From Hofstenia miamia (lineage: Eukaryota > Xenacoelomorpha > Acoela), in contig SCFE01000090.1 in the NCBI GenBank assembly GCA_004352715.1, positions 1,528,640 to 1,592,639 of the forward strand: a stretch of 64,000 nt of DNA, given 5' to 3'. The notes beneath the pieces are model-generated. The model saw nothing but the letters and a program-made list of their open reading frames with translations. It searched no databases and was not told the origin of the DNA. Shown piece after piece: positions 1 through 14,200 of this stretch. The position numbers and the translations under genes were made by a program. Each line of letters begins with the position of its first letter. Position 1 is the first letter of the stretch.

Positions 1-35
1 ATAAGATGACAGTTCTTTTCTTTTGTTATAACAAC

Positions 36-70
<35 letters not shown>
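1..70. repeat. left arm of 36-bp inverted repeat plus (AT)n
   Basis: Bases 1-36 are the exact reverse complement of 2211-2246. Both arms abut an AT microsatellite on their inner side (about 40-70 and 2181-2210). The element may extend beyond the left edge of the window. Confidence 0.9.
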
Positions 71-73
<3 letters not shown>

Positions 74-399
74 TATATGCTGTTATCGTTTCTCTAGTAG
101 GGTGTGTCAAATTTCTCAATTGCCATTTGCGCTTGATTGTGTTTGGAACAGGAAATCCTTTCAATTTGATTGGAGTGTTCTTTCAAACTTTCGAAAACTA
201 CTATACAAGCTATAAAACTTGATTATTTCTTTCAAATTTCTTCCAGTTTAAGTGAAGGATCTATGATTAAGGCTTTTTTATGATAAGCACACCTTTTGAA
301 AATATTATTAGTTTGTTCCATAAAAACTGCAAAGTAAATATTCAAACAGCAGAATAACTGTATTCAACTTAGTGAAAGATGCAGAGGTAAACCTTCAAA

Positions 400-414
400 T
401 TACAATACCTTAGC
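400..414 (-). CDS. possible last coding exon of the receptor (four codons and stop)
   Basis: From the donor at 454-455, the next acceptor on the minus strand is TTTTACAG after only 41 bp. In phase 0 it would add Ala-Lys-Val-Leu and a TAA stop at 400-402. The intron would be very short, but a 43-bp intron candidate also exists at 51513-51555. An alternative acceptor (TTTGCAG near 310) also exists, and a longer tail outside the window cannot be excluded. No AATAAA was seen to the left. Confidence 0.3.
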   Translation of the reverse strand, partial: AKVL

Positions 415-2178
415 CTGTAAAACTATTTATTATTATTATTAAAAATGGTTCCTACCTGTGTAGGATGTCTCTGCGGAGTATATGGAGGCGGCTCTTCTGT
501 TGGAGTTGAATCCTTTTTTTTATTGCGATACCTTAGGCTCAGCAACACTATACTAATCAGAGATAGGATTACAAGTGCTGTTAGAATTATTCCAATAAAA
601 GTTGCAACTCCGTAGGTTTCCGCTCCAACTCGGGGAGAAGATAACGGTAGTGTGCCTAAGCACAAATATATCAAAATAATTCTGATTTAAATTATCATCA
701 TTATGTCAGTATTTCACTATTTCTTAGAAATAAATGACTGATAACATTAAATTGGATATAAATAACAAATGTATAGAATTCAACACAATTGCAATTACTT
801 AGTTTTGACGACGCTTCTATTGAGTAAAATTTAGCCATAATATGCTGTACTCTTCATCATCAAACTTTTAATATTAAGTAAGCCTATTTATTCCAAACTA
901 TAATGTGTTGCACCTGTAGGCATGGAAGTTTCTTCTTTATTATATAAAATTATTATTAGTACTCATTTGATGTGCTTTCCTAACTTAAAGTTTACCTAGT
1001 TACGAAGGTAGGTTTTATACTCTATGTTCTACAATGATAGTTGAATATCAATGGTTCCCATACTTTCATTATGAAAATCCATAGTATTTAAAGTATTTGC
1101 TGTACTAAATATAAAATGACTTGGACTCCTAAAAATTAAATGGAGCTAGCTAACTTCTTAGATTGAATAAGAAACCAATATGCTAAATAAGATCAATGAT
1201 GGATAACTATCCATCAATTGCAATTGATTCCGAAATTTCAATCCCCAAACATTAAAAATAATATCTCTACTCAAACTAGGCAAAAAACGAAGTATTTTAC
1301 ATGAATTTAATGGGTAATATCCTTTTATGATATTTTACTCATAGTAATTTTATATACTTTATATACAAAAACTAATTTGGGAAATTTCATTCAAATGCTA
1401 TCAAAAACTCAATTTTAATATAGAAGCCAATAAAATTAATTAATTTTCATATAAAAATGTTTACCGTCACTTGTGCACCCAACGTGGCGATTACAGTATT
1501 CCCCTTTTTTGCAATTGTGACACTCATTTTGACAGTTCATTCCAAATGTATCATCTTCACAAACTAAACATAATCAAATTAGAAACACCAATTTATAATC
1601 TCACTGCACTATCAAATTCATAATATAAACATTGCTTAATATTGATATATCGAGATTGTTTGCAAGTTGAGTTTGGGTTGGGCTGAGGAGCAACCTTTGG
1701 ACTTGGGCAAAAATCATTGGCCTCAGTAAATTCAATTAATAGGTTAATTGATAAAAAATTAAATTTAACAAGATGCTTAAATTGATATTGCTTAAAATTC
1801 TACTCATGTTTAAATTGGGTTCTAATATTGAGTACATAAACGTGTGCATAAAAATAATAAATATGGTGTTTTCCAGCAAAAAGGGTAATTCATCTACTTT
1901 CTGCAATCACATGTAACTCAGTAATAAGATAATTAAGAAAGGTGCACTGATTTAAGGAAATTGAAAATGAGAAACAAAAACTTTCAACATAAAATGCTAG
2001 TATTGCTATGAAAGAAAACAGAGGATTTATATTTAGTGTCTATGCTGGACAATGGGGGCAATGAATTTGTTTTATATTGGAAATTATTACAATTTTTATA
2101 TTTAGTAGTGAAGTCATTTACCTAGATAAACGATCGCTATGACATTAAATGTGCTAGATTATTCTTTTATAATCAGTT

Positions 2179-2219
<41 letters not shown>

Positions 2220-5200
2220 AACAAAAGAAAAGAACTGTCATCTTATGTGCACCACATGGAAAAGTCTTTTTATTACATAGCATTATTTTAAACTGGGAAC
2301 TTGGATGGAAATTCAAAGGTTTTCATGTCATCAAGACAAAATAAATGTCAACAGAATGACAATTTGGATAAAAAACATTCAAATATAAGTAGACAATGCT
2401 ACAAATAAGTACAAAAATAGGACTAATTACCCATGCGAGATCTATCGGAGATCTTACTATTTGAAATTCACGGGACCTGAAAACTTGGGCACCCATTAGT
2501 TTATATCCTTAGTAAGTTGACAAATGTCAAACGTTGGACATTCTACCGAGAGAAGTGTTTAAACTAAGAAGCAGTCATTCTAATCAATGAAATATCATAT
2601 TGAATAATTTAATAATGGACTATGTCAAAGCAAGTTGCTTTCTTATTGCAAAAAATTAATTAGATTGCAGCTAACACCTAAATCTATGGTGTTATTTAAA
2701 ATTTTGAAAACATGAAAAATTTGACTACGTGCTTTTTGGCCTCTTATTGTAGTGCAATGTCTATCAAAGCCAAACCTTTTTCACAAAATTCTCCAAACCA
2801 GCCAGTTTCTGTGCATGTGCAAGAGCCATTGTCATCATCACACGTCGCATTGTTTTGACACTGACAGTAGTCTTTGCAAAGAGGCCCATATCTTCCTTTG
2901 GGACACTGTCGAATTTCACAATTACTTCCGGATAGGTAGTTAGGACATCTAAATAAAAATTCAATATAAATTTAAGAACTTCTACAAGAAAATACTGTCA
3001 CATTTGTGTAGCATTTAAAAGTCTCCAAATTTTAAAAATCAAGATAAAAATCTGATTACCAGCTGTATTAATTACATACTATTTTATTCAATCATTCTTT
3101 CATCTGTCTTTAGTAGACAGTTCAACACGAAACAATATTTCATGCATCATTTAGTCATGTATTTACGTATATGTTTTGTGCATCTATATTTTTATGTATG
3201 TACTTTGTGGAATTAATTTTACTTCAAGTGAGCATTGTATTCAAGACTAAATCAGAGCTTGAACAGATATCAGCCGGGCTACAACCAGCTTAGAAGAGTA
3301 ATTTTGCCCATTATTTCCTGGCCAAAAATAGAAAAGTATTTCTTGTCTTATTGATAGGCGAGAATATTTTGCTTAATGTTGGAAAAAATACCATAAAAAC
3401 AGCCTGTAGGATATAGTATGGTATACAATAGATATGTTAAAATGGTTTGATATATACAATTCGCCAAGTTTGGGAACCTGTGAAGACATCATGGATATGA
3501 ATCCTTCTAGAAGCAATTAGTGTTAAAAACGGTTTTACATTTCCGAAGATTAATTAAAATTTCATTTACTGAATGGGGATGTTTCGTCACTGACTCTGAA
3601 GTCCATACAATTTACCTGATGTCAGAAATAATTTTATTTAAAAATCACTCTGACTTACGTTTCAATGGTAGAAAATATAAAATTAATAAAACTTTCATAA
3701 GAATATTATTCCTTGAAGCGATGCTTAACATATTACATATTGTTCAACTGTGTAGGAAATAGCTAAGGTCTGGTAATTTTCAGTAAAACAATATTAAATT
3801 AGGCAAGAAGAACACCTTGTCCAGATACATACAAATAAATTCAGTAACCAAGACTTCCCCATTGCAGAAATATTAATGTACATTTAAAAAACTATTACAT
3901 TTTATTATTAAAAAATATCATTCATTTTATTGAAATTGTTGAAGCGTTAAAAGATTAAGGAAATTGGTAATAATCTTCATATTAATTCCTTAGACTACAG
4001 ATTGCTTTACTTCGTTGCTAGTAAGTGTTTGAATTTCTTCATTTTGTAGACAGTTTTCCTTAAATTTTGTACAAGTGATGCTATGTGTTCATTTAAAAAA
4101 ATTGGAGAGCATGTGTAAGCTAATATTTACGAAAAAAGGTCCATTTTTAGACACTTAATATGAAAATATATTTATGAAAATAGTTTTTTGAATTGTTATC
4201 ATATGAAAAGGATATTATCTTACATGCATTGACCATTGATGTTGTTGCAGTTAATATCTGGATGAGTGCAATTGCACTTTTTCAAGCAATTCTCTCCCCA
4301 TTGTCCTGAATCACATGGGTTTTGACATTGAATGCCTTGGTATCCTGGTTTACAACGACAATCTCCCGTGAATATATTACACGTTCCATTATAGAAGCAT
4401 TCATTGCATGAATTCACACAATTGGGGCCCCATTTTCCAGGAGAACACTGTGAGGCGCAAACAGAACCCTAAAAGACGTTTCTAGTACTGCTAACATGTC
4501 TAAAAAATTTTATTACAAATACATATCAAACTCCAATATATCAGAGATACAGTGTTTTATTCAGACTATTAATCCAAATGGGCAAACAATAGCCATATGG
4601 TGTATTTACATAAAATAACATAGCACTAACATTTATTAAATTCTAACTAACTCGAACCTTTACCCTTTTCACTTTATCAGCGCCACCAGAAAACGGTTTG
4701 GGGTGATGAGGCCAAATATTTTAAAATACTAATATTGGATATTATAAGATACGTCTCAAGAATGATAATAATTACAATCGTTTACTGGCTTGATTTTCTT
4801 AGGGTAAATTTATGACAGCCAGACAAGCTTTCATTGCTTCATAATTAATAATAAGTCAACTAAGTATATGCATACTGCATAATAAAATATTTTTGAGCTT
4901 AATTCAATCATACTTGTTATCATTACTCAATTTGAGAATTTCCCATCATGAAGGGTACAATGGACTTAAAGCTATAAAAAATTAAGTTTTTTTGTAAATA
5001 GAAATTAACACTAGAACAGCGATTAATCCTTGAGTATAAATTTACATCTGATGTTTCCAATGCAAAAATATGAAATAGAAGGAAATTTTTTACAAATAAC
5101 AAATTCAATGAGAATATCAACCTAATTGGAAGTGTTTTTGCTGAATGAATAGTGAAGCAAACAAAAATGCTTGTAGATCATTTTGATCTATTGTTGCTTT

Positions 5201-8200
5201 TCTAGTATTTTTTCATTCATCGAGAAAAATAAGTAAATAAATAAATGCATATAGTTTGTTAAAGTACAGTATTTTTCAAAATCACGTAATAAAATTTGAA
5301 CAATAGATTTTCACCCTAAAGCCTGTAATACCTTTAAAAGTATAATTTTTTAAAGTTTGAAAATGATTCTAAAGTATAGCTATATTCATTAATTTTATAG
5401 ATAACATAATCCAATGCTGATAAAGAAGCTATTAAAATTTTTTGCAACGTCCAAATATAAACTTTAATAATCTAGCAGCAATTTCATTTGCACCATATTG
5501 CAATTTAGCATAAGACTTAAAGTTGTTCAACAAGCTGCTTGTGCTAATTGAAGAGATATCAATACGATATCATTGCACACAAGGTCACGCGTTGATTAAT
5601 CTTGTGCTACTCATATTTTCAAGAGAATACCTTTAAAGTTATGGTGGTTGATTTAGGGCTAAAAGTTTTAGATGCTATTTCTTATATACTATATAATCTG
5701 CTAGGATTAAGAGCAGTTGGCCGATATACTAGTCATGTTTTTCATTACACTAATGTAATGAAAATGTAGTACCAACTTTGTTGGACGAAGCGCTTTCTGA
5801 AATTGACTACTTTGGAAGGTTTTAATTTACTCTATTTTATAAATTTGGTCGAGTACAAAAATTGTAAGATTGGTACTACAAAAAACATTCTATTGCAAAC
5901 CTAAATAGAATAATTTTTGTAGTACCATGTACTTTCAAAATTGAATATCAAATATCACATTGTTGCAGTATTTTATTGCTTAATACTGGAAAGTCTGAAA
6001 ATCGATGCAAAATGAAATAAAGTATCAGAAAACAAAATAAACTTGCTTTCTATTTAATTTCCAATTAAATACTGTCATAGCATAGGTTTCCACATTTTCA
6101 ACTTTTGCAAACATCACAAGGTGTTTTTTGCAATGAGTTGTTCAACATTATCCACACTTCTCTTAAATTTGTACAAATTGCACATTCCTTCGACATGCGT
6201 CAGTTGGAGCTGCTCCACCAACTTAAGTATAAAACTTTAACTTTTTTACAAAATTTTTTGTCGCATTTTCCTTCATGAGATCCCTGTCATTAATAGATGC
6301 TTATTACTAATTTCAGCAAATTGGCAACGGTTTGCAGCACCCTTGATGCTGTAAATTGGCGTTGTTTGATCCCTAAAACTGCTTTGTTCTCAACAAAAAA
6401 TCTAGAGTTTTTTAATTCTGGAGAATTAGAAATCCTTTGACTACAGAATTCTTGTCTATTTCGCTGCACTGTGCCATCCACTGCTACGTTTTTTCCTTAA
6501 ATATATGGTATGTTTGAAGTATGTGAAAAAGTAATCATAACTAATGTGATGTCCCTTTCCAAAAAAAATTTAAGACAAGAGTTTTAATATGTTTTCACCA
6601 ACCCTCAAATCCCTTCTTTTTTGACAAGATAAAGACATAGTATCTACCACATATTTGTTTTTCAGCTCACTCACCTAAAACCTAATTCCATATTTCTGTG
6701 ATTACCTTGCATAAAGACAATCAGACTAGCGCCACATTGGCAGATTTTCAAATTGTCCATCAAGTGTTAGGAAAATGGAGAAGACATTGCTATTATATTT
6801 TTTCGAAATCTTTCAAATATATCTCTGATAGGCTTAAAATTATTACAAATTCTCACAGATCTTATTGACACTCTCATCGAATGCAAAGTAACAAGTGAGA
6901 TACATTGAAACTCCGTTAGAATAAGTATATGTCGGATCATAACAACCTGTGACACAGAAAAGCTGTCTCACAGGAAAGGCACAGCAAACGCTGGCCTAGA
7001 CTCAGCTCATAGACCAGAGACAGGGAAATTAGCTGCCAAATCTCTCTCTGTATGACTGCCCCATGAGACGCACTCATGAACTCTGGGCACCTGCAGCAAC
7101 ATATGCTAGCAGTGTAATCACTGCGTCGCTGTCTATCTTCAACGAACTAAATAGACAGGCTCATATAGTCATCCCCTCTCCCACATGCGCATAGCACACA
7201 TGGCAGCACCTTCTTATACCCTGTTGCTTAACAGCCACTGTAGGTGCGGGGATTCGTACAGCGACGCGCCCTTCGAGTGTTAGCTTAGCGCTACCCTTCT
7301 GGAACGGCTTTCGCCTTTCATAATGGCTAGTTGGCTTAACCAGGAATCACCACGAAGAGCATAAATTTACTTCCACCTCACAATTGTTGGTATTGTCACA
7401 AATACACTTACATTGCAAAACATCAACAGAAATGGTAGCTCTACATTTCCACGTATTCATATTCAAAATCAGCATCGGCAGATATATCGGCTAAAACTAC
7501 TGATGCAACTGCCCAAATAGACCAGATTTGGACCGGGCCTATGATTTCGTAGGCCGGACTAGTCTTGGACAAATGTTTTCAACCAATTTCCATCTCTGTA
7601 TATATCATAAAAGCCTACCATAGCCATTAGTAGCATTAATGGGCAGATATGACCACCTCAGGCATTTAAGGGTTGTATAGCGCCGGTAAAAAATGAGCAA
7701 AAAATTTTCAAATATAAAAAAATTGTGGAAGGAAGTACTGTAGACAGTTCAAAATATACTGATATTTAAGAAGAGTTTATCCTATTTGTGGACAAGTGTT
7801 ATGGGACTCGACGGATTCTTCAGTAAGGTGGGGCGATCAACCATGCTTCAAGACAGTCCCAATGTTTGTCAGAGAAAAAATCTGTAAATTTTACAGTGGC
7901 CTGTCAACTTTCACATATAGAAAAGGTTTGCGAGATCATGAAGAACGATGTGGCAAAGAAAAATCCAAAAATATGCAAAAACTAAAGCAATATTTGTTGG
8001 AGTCAAAAGAAAAAATTGCCCGGAGAATACAGAAGAATTTGATGGACTCAATTAAGGTCAGATTTTTTTAATGTGTTCGGTTATGGAGGCAATGTTGTCT
8101 AATTTCGTTTATATAAACTCATAGAAAACTTAATTTGCCATCAATTGAATTAAATTTTGTTACTGTGTGTGGTTTTGTTACTAAGAAATTGAAAAAATTA

Positions 8201-11200
8201 TGTTTCTCATTTTTTTGATCGGCGCTATATCTGAATTGTTTGCTATCAAACACTTTGCTAAAATTTATTTTTTGATTAATCTATCTAACTTGCAAAATTC
8301 ATAAATGTCGGAAATCTTCATCACTGGATGACTCATAGTTGGCATGTAATATGAGATTAAAGGATGAAAATGTTAAATCTAGTGCTAAATTACACTCTTT
8401 CAAAAAATTCTGCTTTAGAACTGTTGCAGATGAGGAAGACGAATTTAAATTTAGAAATAGGAAATGAGTCTGGATCTATGTTGCCAAAATGGATATTTTC
8501 AAACGGGGATGTGTTTTCTAACACAGCAGGTTTTCACGTTTTCTTAAGACAATTTGAGAAACTAGTTTTTTTAAATAATTAGGGCCTACTTAATTTTCGA
8601 TGAAATTATTGTTTGGAGGAACTAGCTTGCTTTGAACAACAACCACTTTTGAAGTCAACATACACTAACTAAAAACCTTTACGCACAACGTATGTCTACT
8701 GTTTTCGAAATTGATTCAAAATACGGTTAGTTCAGTAGAAATGAAATTTTTGATCGTCAATACATTCAGCTTTTCTGAAAATATATTAAAAGTTTTCATT
8801 GATTTTCTTAAGGTTTTATGAAATAGTAGTGGAAAAGGTTGCCCCAAAAATAATTTACTGACTGTACTGCATAAAACTTCGTTTGAGTTACGTGAATTAA
8901 ACGAAACATGTTAAAAATAAACCTCGTATCCTAAGTTGCAGTCACAAGAACCATCGCTTTGCAGACACGTCCCATGAATACATGCACATGTTACATTACA
9001 ATCTTGTCCAGCTGTACCTACAGGACATTCTTTATTACATCTAAACCAATAATTTTATGGTGTGCACAACAAATAAAAATTATATATATATATATCTTTA
9101 GTATTCGCAAATAGCTAAATACTCAAACAAAACAAGACATCCTCCTCAGAAAATACTATAGGCGCAAATGAAGTTGGCAAATACGTAAAATTTTGCAATC
9201 AATTGGTAGTTTCAACCAAATCTTATTAAAGGCTTTATGCAATGCGGTAGTAAACTGTTTCAGATTTTGTAATAAGATTTGAGGAATTCACCCACTGTAA
9301 CTAATTTGAAATTTATACGTGCAAAGGTATTTCAACTTTTCAGTAATTACTCGCTTCACACAATGAGTAAATTACATTGATTTCGCTAAAGTTATTGCAA
9401 CTAAGCCGCACTTGGATTTTTATTGCAAAAAATTTCAACTTAAAATTCATCAGAAACAAATAGAGTTGGAATTAGAATAAACATTCGCTAAGTAATTGAA
9501 AAAACGTCGCAAACTGTGGGAAACAATCAGGATCCGAGTAAGGAAAGATGACAAAATTATAAGAGGTCATTTAAAGTTTGTTTATTTCTAACAAGCTACT
9601 TACAGTGCACCCGTGTATCCGCCTTTGCAAATACATTTTCCAATCACATTATCACATGCATCTGTGCGTTCTGAATTGCATTCACAAGTTTGTGAGCAAT
9701 CCACACCAAATGAGTTAGGAGGACATGCAAATTGGCATTTGCCTCCTATGTATCCAGGCTTACAAATACAAGCACCTGTAGCTTTGTTACAATCATATGA
9801 ATTGTTGAAGTCGCAGTCGCACGGTTTATTGCATGTTTCTCCATACATAAACTTCTTGCAAGCTAAAAATACACGTTCAAACTATCACAAGTGTAAATGT
9901 TACTTCAAAGCTACCATCATAATCGATTACATTAGCATAGTCCAATTCAATATTGCAATAGATATTTATGCTACTTTCAGAGGTGGAAGTGCCAGATGAG
10001 TAAAATTGGAAAAAAACAATGTGACAATAATAACTATTGTCATTGTGACTCAACACACTACTAGTGGGGTGTGGCTACTTACTCCACTTCGTTTCTGATT
10101 ACGCTTTATTTAGTCTGAAATAAGTTTTATATGCTTTGCGTTCTTACTTAACTCAGAGTACGTATACCGGGAACGCATTATAACTAGGAAAAGTAATTTT
10201 TGTTGAAAATGAGTATTTTTGGGGATCAAATCCGGCAAAAGACATGAATTTGGCGGTAAAAATCACATTTGTACTTGAACGCCTAAAAATTAATTTTTTT
10301 CGCAGTATTCGGCCGCTGAAAAGCAATTTTCCGCTTAAATACTTTTCCTAATTATGACGCCGTTCACTCTTCATTGCATTTTTATAGACTATTTTTTACA
10401 GTTATTTTTAGAAGACCATTATATACATTTCTTATATTGATAGGAAGAAAATTTCCTTAACAATTTAAACTCAGGTTAATATGCATGCAATTGAAATCAT
10501 TGTTGTTAGACAATTACTGTAGTGACTCCTTGGTTTCAATATATTTTTGAGGAAAAGGCAAAAGTTATCACTTTACAGATATTGCCCAACAATGTGTTTT
10601 TGAAAACGTAACTACAGAAAAAAGAGCTCATCGTAAGCGTAAATACTTAGGGAAACCCTAATCATGGTTCCTCTTAGTTTTTGTGGCTGCAGCCCTAATT
10701 CGTGACTGGTCGCATCAGGCAGTGAGGCCTAGGATGGCATCTTTTAAAGCATGTGTTTAAAACATGTGACAAAGAACATGTGTTTAAAACACAAAATACA
10801 TAACATTTTTTTGTTAGTCGAAATTGATCAAGTGATTTATTTGTAATCCTTTTCAAGGTACACTTGTGAAAATTATTAGCAATGATGGTCGTTTTCAAAT
10901 TGTTTGCCTGAACGTGGAATGGGCAGCAATAAAGATACAACATGGCTCTACTTTGATGAAATAAAATATGGTTATGCTACAAAAGCAAAATGCAATAACT
11001 CTGCTTCATCAAGCTACGTAACTGCTCGAGCATTGTTACTGTGACAGATACTATTGAAGTTTCTGAAATAATGACGTACGTAACCGCAATTCAAATAGAT
11101 TGTGTTGGAGTTTTCAACAAGTTTATATCAAATAACCACCATTAACTGCATGTTTACTGATGCCTATAATACCATTTCCATGTTGGTGACAAACAGTTCT

Positions 11201-14200
11201 TCTGATGGGGTTTAACGCATATCTCCTAAAATAGTTATTGGTGTCCGCTTTTGTCTTCAGCCGGATTAGATCGGATGACATATGGCCTGGGTATTGAAGT
11301 TTCCAATTAAGTACTGACTAAATAATCATGTGTTTTTGTTCTCAATACATTTGAACAAAATTTCCTACATACGATTTTCTTAAGAATGTTTCCAGAAAAT
11401 AAAAAACAAAGAAAACAGGTTTTTTCAAATTTAAAATGTGCTTTTTTGTTTTTTTGAATAAAAACACCTCTGTTCACTTTCTGTCTGTTGGTGACCAGAA
11501 AAATAAATTCAACTTTATTATCATTATTATATTTGATGGCCCAGCCGCAAAATGATTGAGTAATATTATTTGTATTACAAAATATGGAAAGACTTTTTGT
11601 AAGCTACAAGAACTGTTATCATATAGTCTTTGTACTTACTATTTTTTAAAAATTTTTTAAGATTGTTGTTATTTATTTATTAATTTAGTCTAAATTTGTT
11701 CTAAAACTATTTGTATATTAATTTTATTATATTTACACAGATTCATGACATTTCCTAAGTTTACTTACACTTTCGTCTCCTCTCCACAATTACGATGCCA
11801 ATTGTCACAATAATTTAAATTGGAAATAGGCTAAGTTTATCTATCATTTATGTACGTTAAATTTGAACATGACTGTATTTGCACTCTTAATTTATCAAGT
11901 AATATTATTTGCGTGCACCAAACAATTAAATTTGAATGATATCGAAGCTTGTTTTGTCAGTATAATTGCATTAATTACATCTCAACTCAAAATCAAATGC
12001 TAATTGGAACGCTACTCAAAATTAGCTAATGCTATGTAGTAATCCACTGGCATTGCAAACTAATTTTCTGCTGTTGGCTGTGTATCTCCTTGCCAGTGTG
12101 TGGACAAATCTATTAATAGTAATATTATTATATCCATTTTAATATGGCTCCTAATATAAACTGTTGTGTTCAAATTAAATATATGTCAGAAAGCGTTAAC
12201 TAATTATTAGATTTACTATTGATTTTTTGAAGTAAATTTCTCAATCTACCCTAAATCGTGGAAATGCTATACAAAAAGGGTTTTGTAGTTGAGCTGGCAC
12301 ATCTGATGTTTGACTAGGTTGTATCCAAATTTAATGCTCGTCTTGTTTCATTTCAACCACAGATTTCTATTCTACTAACATGATGCGAACTGCACTTTTG
12401 GAATAGGCCAGTTCAGGCTGAATGTAAAGAGAAGATGAGGTGGACGCATTGATTGAATTTTGCTTTAATTTTACGTAAGTTCAGCCTGGATTGGTTAATA
12501 AAAAGAGTGCTGGTCGCATCCTCTTAGGGTAAGCACGTACTGTTGATTATTTAATGTAACATCTAAATAATTTACAAATTAAATAGTTTATGAAAATTTT
12601 GTTAAGCGCGCACTAGTGATTTTTAATCTGCTCGATCGTTCATTTTAGAATGAATTTAAATATGACACTGCATGTCTTACGGCAATAAATGTTTTACCAG
12701 AAAGATGTAAGGGACTATTCTAGATAGATTGTGTGATCATGAACACCCTATAAAGTTCATTAATTACTTTCGAAGGAATGCGTAGTGTTTTGATCAATTA
12801 CTGTAATTAGTTCGAATAACATTAGGCAAATACAAATTTTTTAAAGAAATTTTTCTGTCTTATTGGTTGGAACCGTGTCATAGTTACAAGTGCGTCTCTT
12901 AGAGGGTGGGACCGCACCCGACAATATATTTTTTTATTCTGCAAAGATAGAAATAAAACTTATTATAAGTAATTTTAAACAATTTCAGGGCCACAAGTTT
13001 GGAACATATCAAAATAACAAAATAATTATATAAGTAGCCAAAAATTGAGCCCCAATATTAGAATAAAATCTTTAATAAACAATTTTAGACTATTTTGGAG
13101 GTCCACTAGTTATAAAAGTACAAAATGTTTGGTATTAAATATCTAGTATACCCTAAAGCGGTTAGTGAAAATTTAACACAAAAATTTGGGAAGTTTTGAG
13201 TTGTAACAACGAATTGGCATCCCGCACCAGGCCCCACATTTACCGTGACGCCAATGACAGTAACATGAAAAAAATATCTGTTTCTGCATCTTCAAAATTA
13301 AGATTATACATGTACATTTAGGCTAAACAATGTCAAATGTTGCGTATACTTACATTTAGTATGTTCACAGAAACAGTTGTTTAAAATAAAAGCTCTGGCA
13401 TTTAATACAAGTGATGAGCTAAATTATAGCTTGATTTTTCTTTCCAAGTCAATTAATTCAGTCCAATTTTTAAAAAACTCGTGCTCTTTATAAAGCTATG
13501 GCAATAATTTTTTTAAACTGCTTGTGAGAATTATTTTTTAACTATAAATTATAATTCGAAGCCCTCTTCTGAATGAATCAAAGCCTTTCATCGTTACCAA
13601 CTGATCAATTAATTAATTGTAGTGCGCGCACGTCCATTGAAAACGCTATGTTCTATTTTATGTGTAAACAGTTTGATCAACGCGAAAATAGATTAAAGGA
13701 ATTTTTAAATTTCTGTGATCATTAAATTGTTATTGCGCGTTGACTTAAAGAAAGCTCTGTGTTCTATTTTGTAAACTAAATAGTTTCGTATTTACGTAAA
13801 TTAAAAATCACTAGTGCGCGCGACGCCGTAGTGTAATAGAAATCCATGTATCAACAGTGTTCCGTTAGGACTCGAAATTGTTTAAAATTGCTTATAATAA
13901 GTTTTATTTCTATCTTTGCAGAATAAAAAAATGTATTGTCGGGTGCGGCCCCACCCTCTCATTGACGCCACCTGTAACTATGACACGGTTCCAACCAATG
14001 AGACAGAAAAATTTAATTAAAAAATTTGTATTTGCCTAATGTTATTCAAACTAATTAGAGTAATTGATCAAAACACTACGCATTCCTTCGAAAGTAATTA
14101 ATGAACTTTATAGGGTGTTCATGATCACACAATCTATCTAGAATAGTCCATTACGTCTTTCTGGTAAAACATTTATTGCCGTAAGACATGCAGTTTCATA

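Noticed and set aside
6-215. 69-codon frame with Tyr-Ile repeats
   Set aside because: Translation of the (AT)n microsatellite; no gene.
7225-7345. tRNA gene on the minus strand
   Set aside because: A B-box-like string is present but no cloverleaf or good A box; at most a SINE head.
9613-9999. 128-codon plus-strand frame
   Set aside because: Antisense shadow of the EGF exon at 9604-9862; cysteine codons on the minus strand explain its openness.
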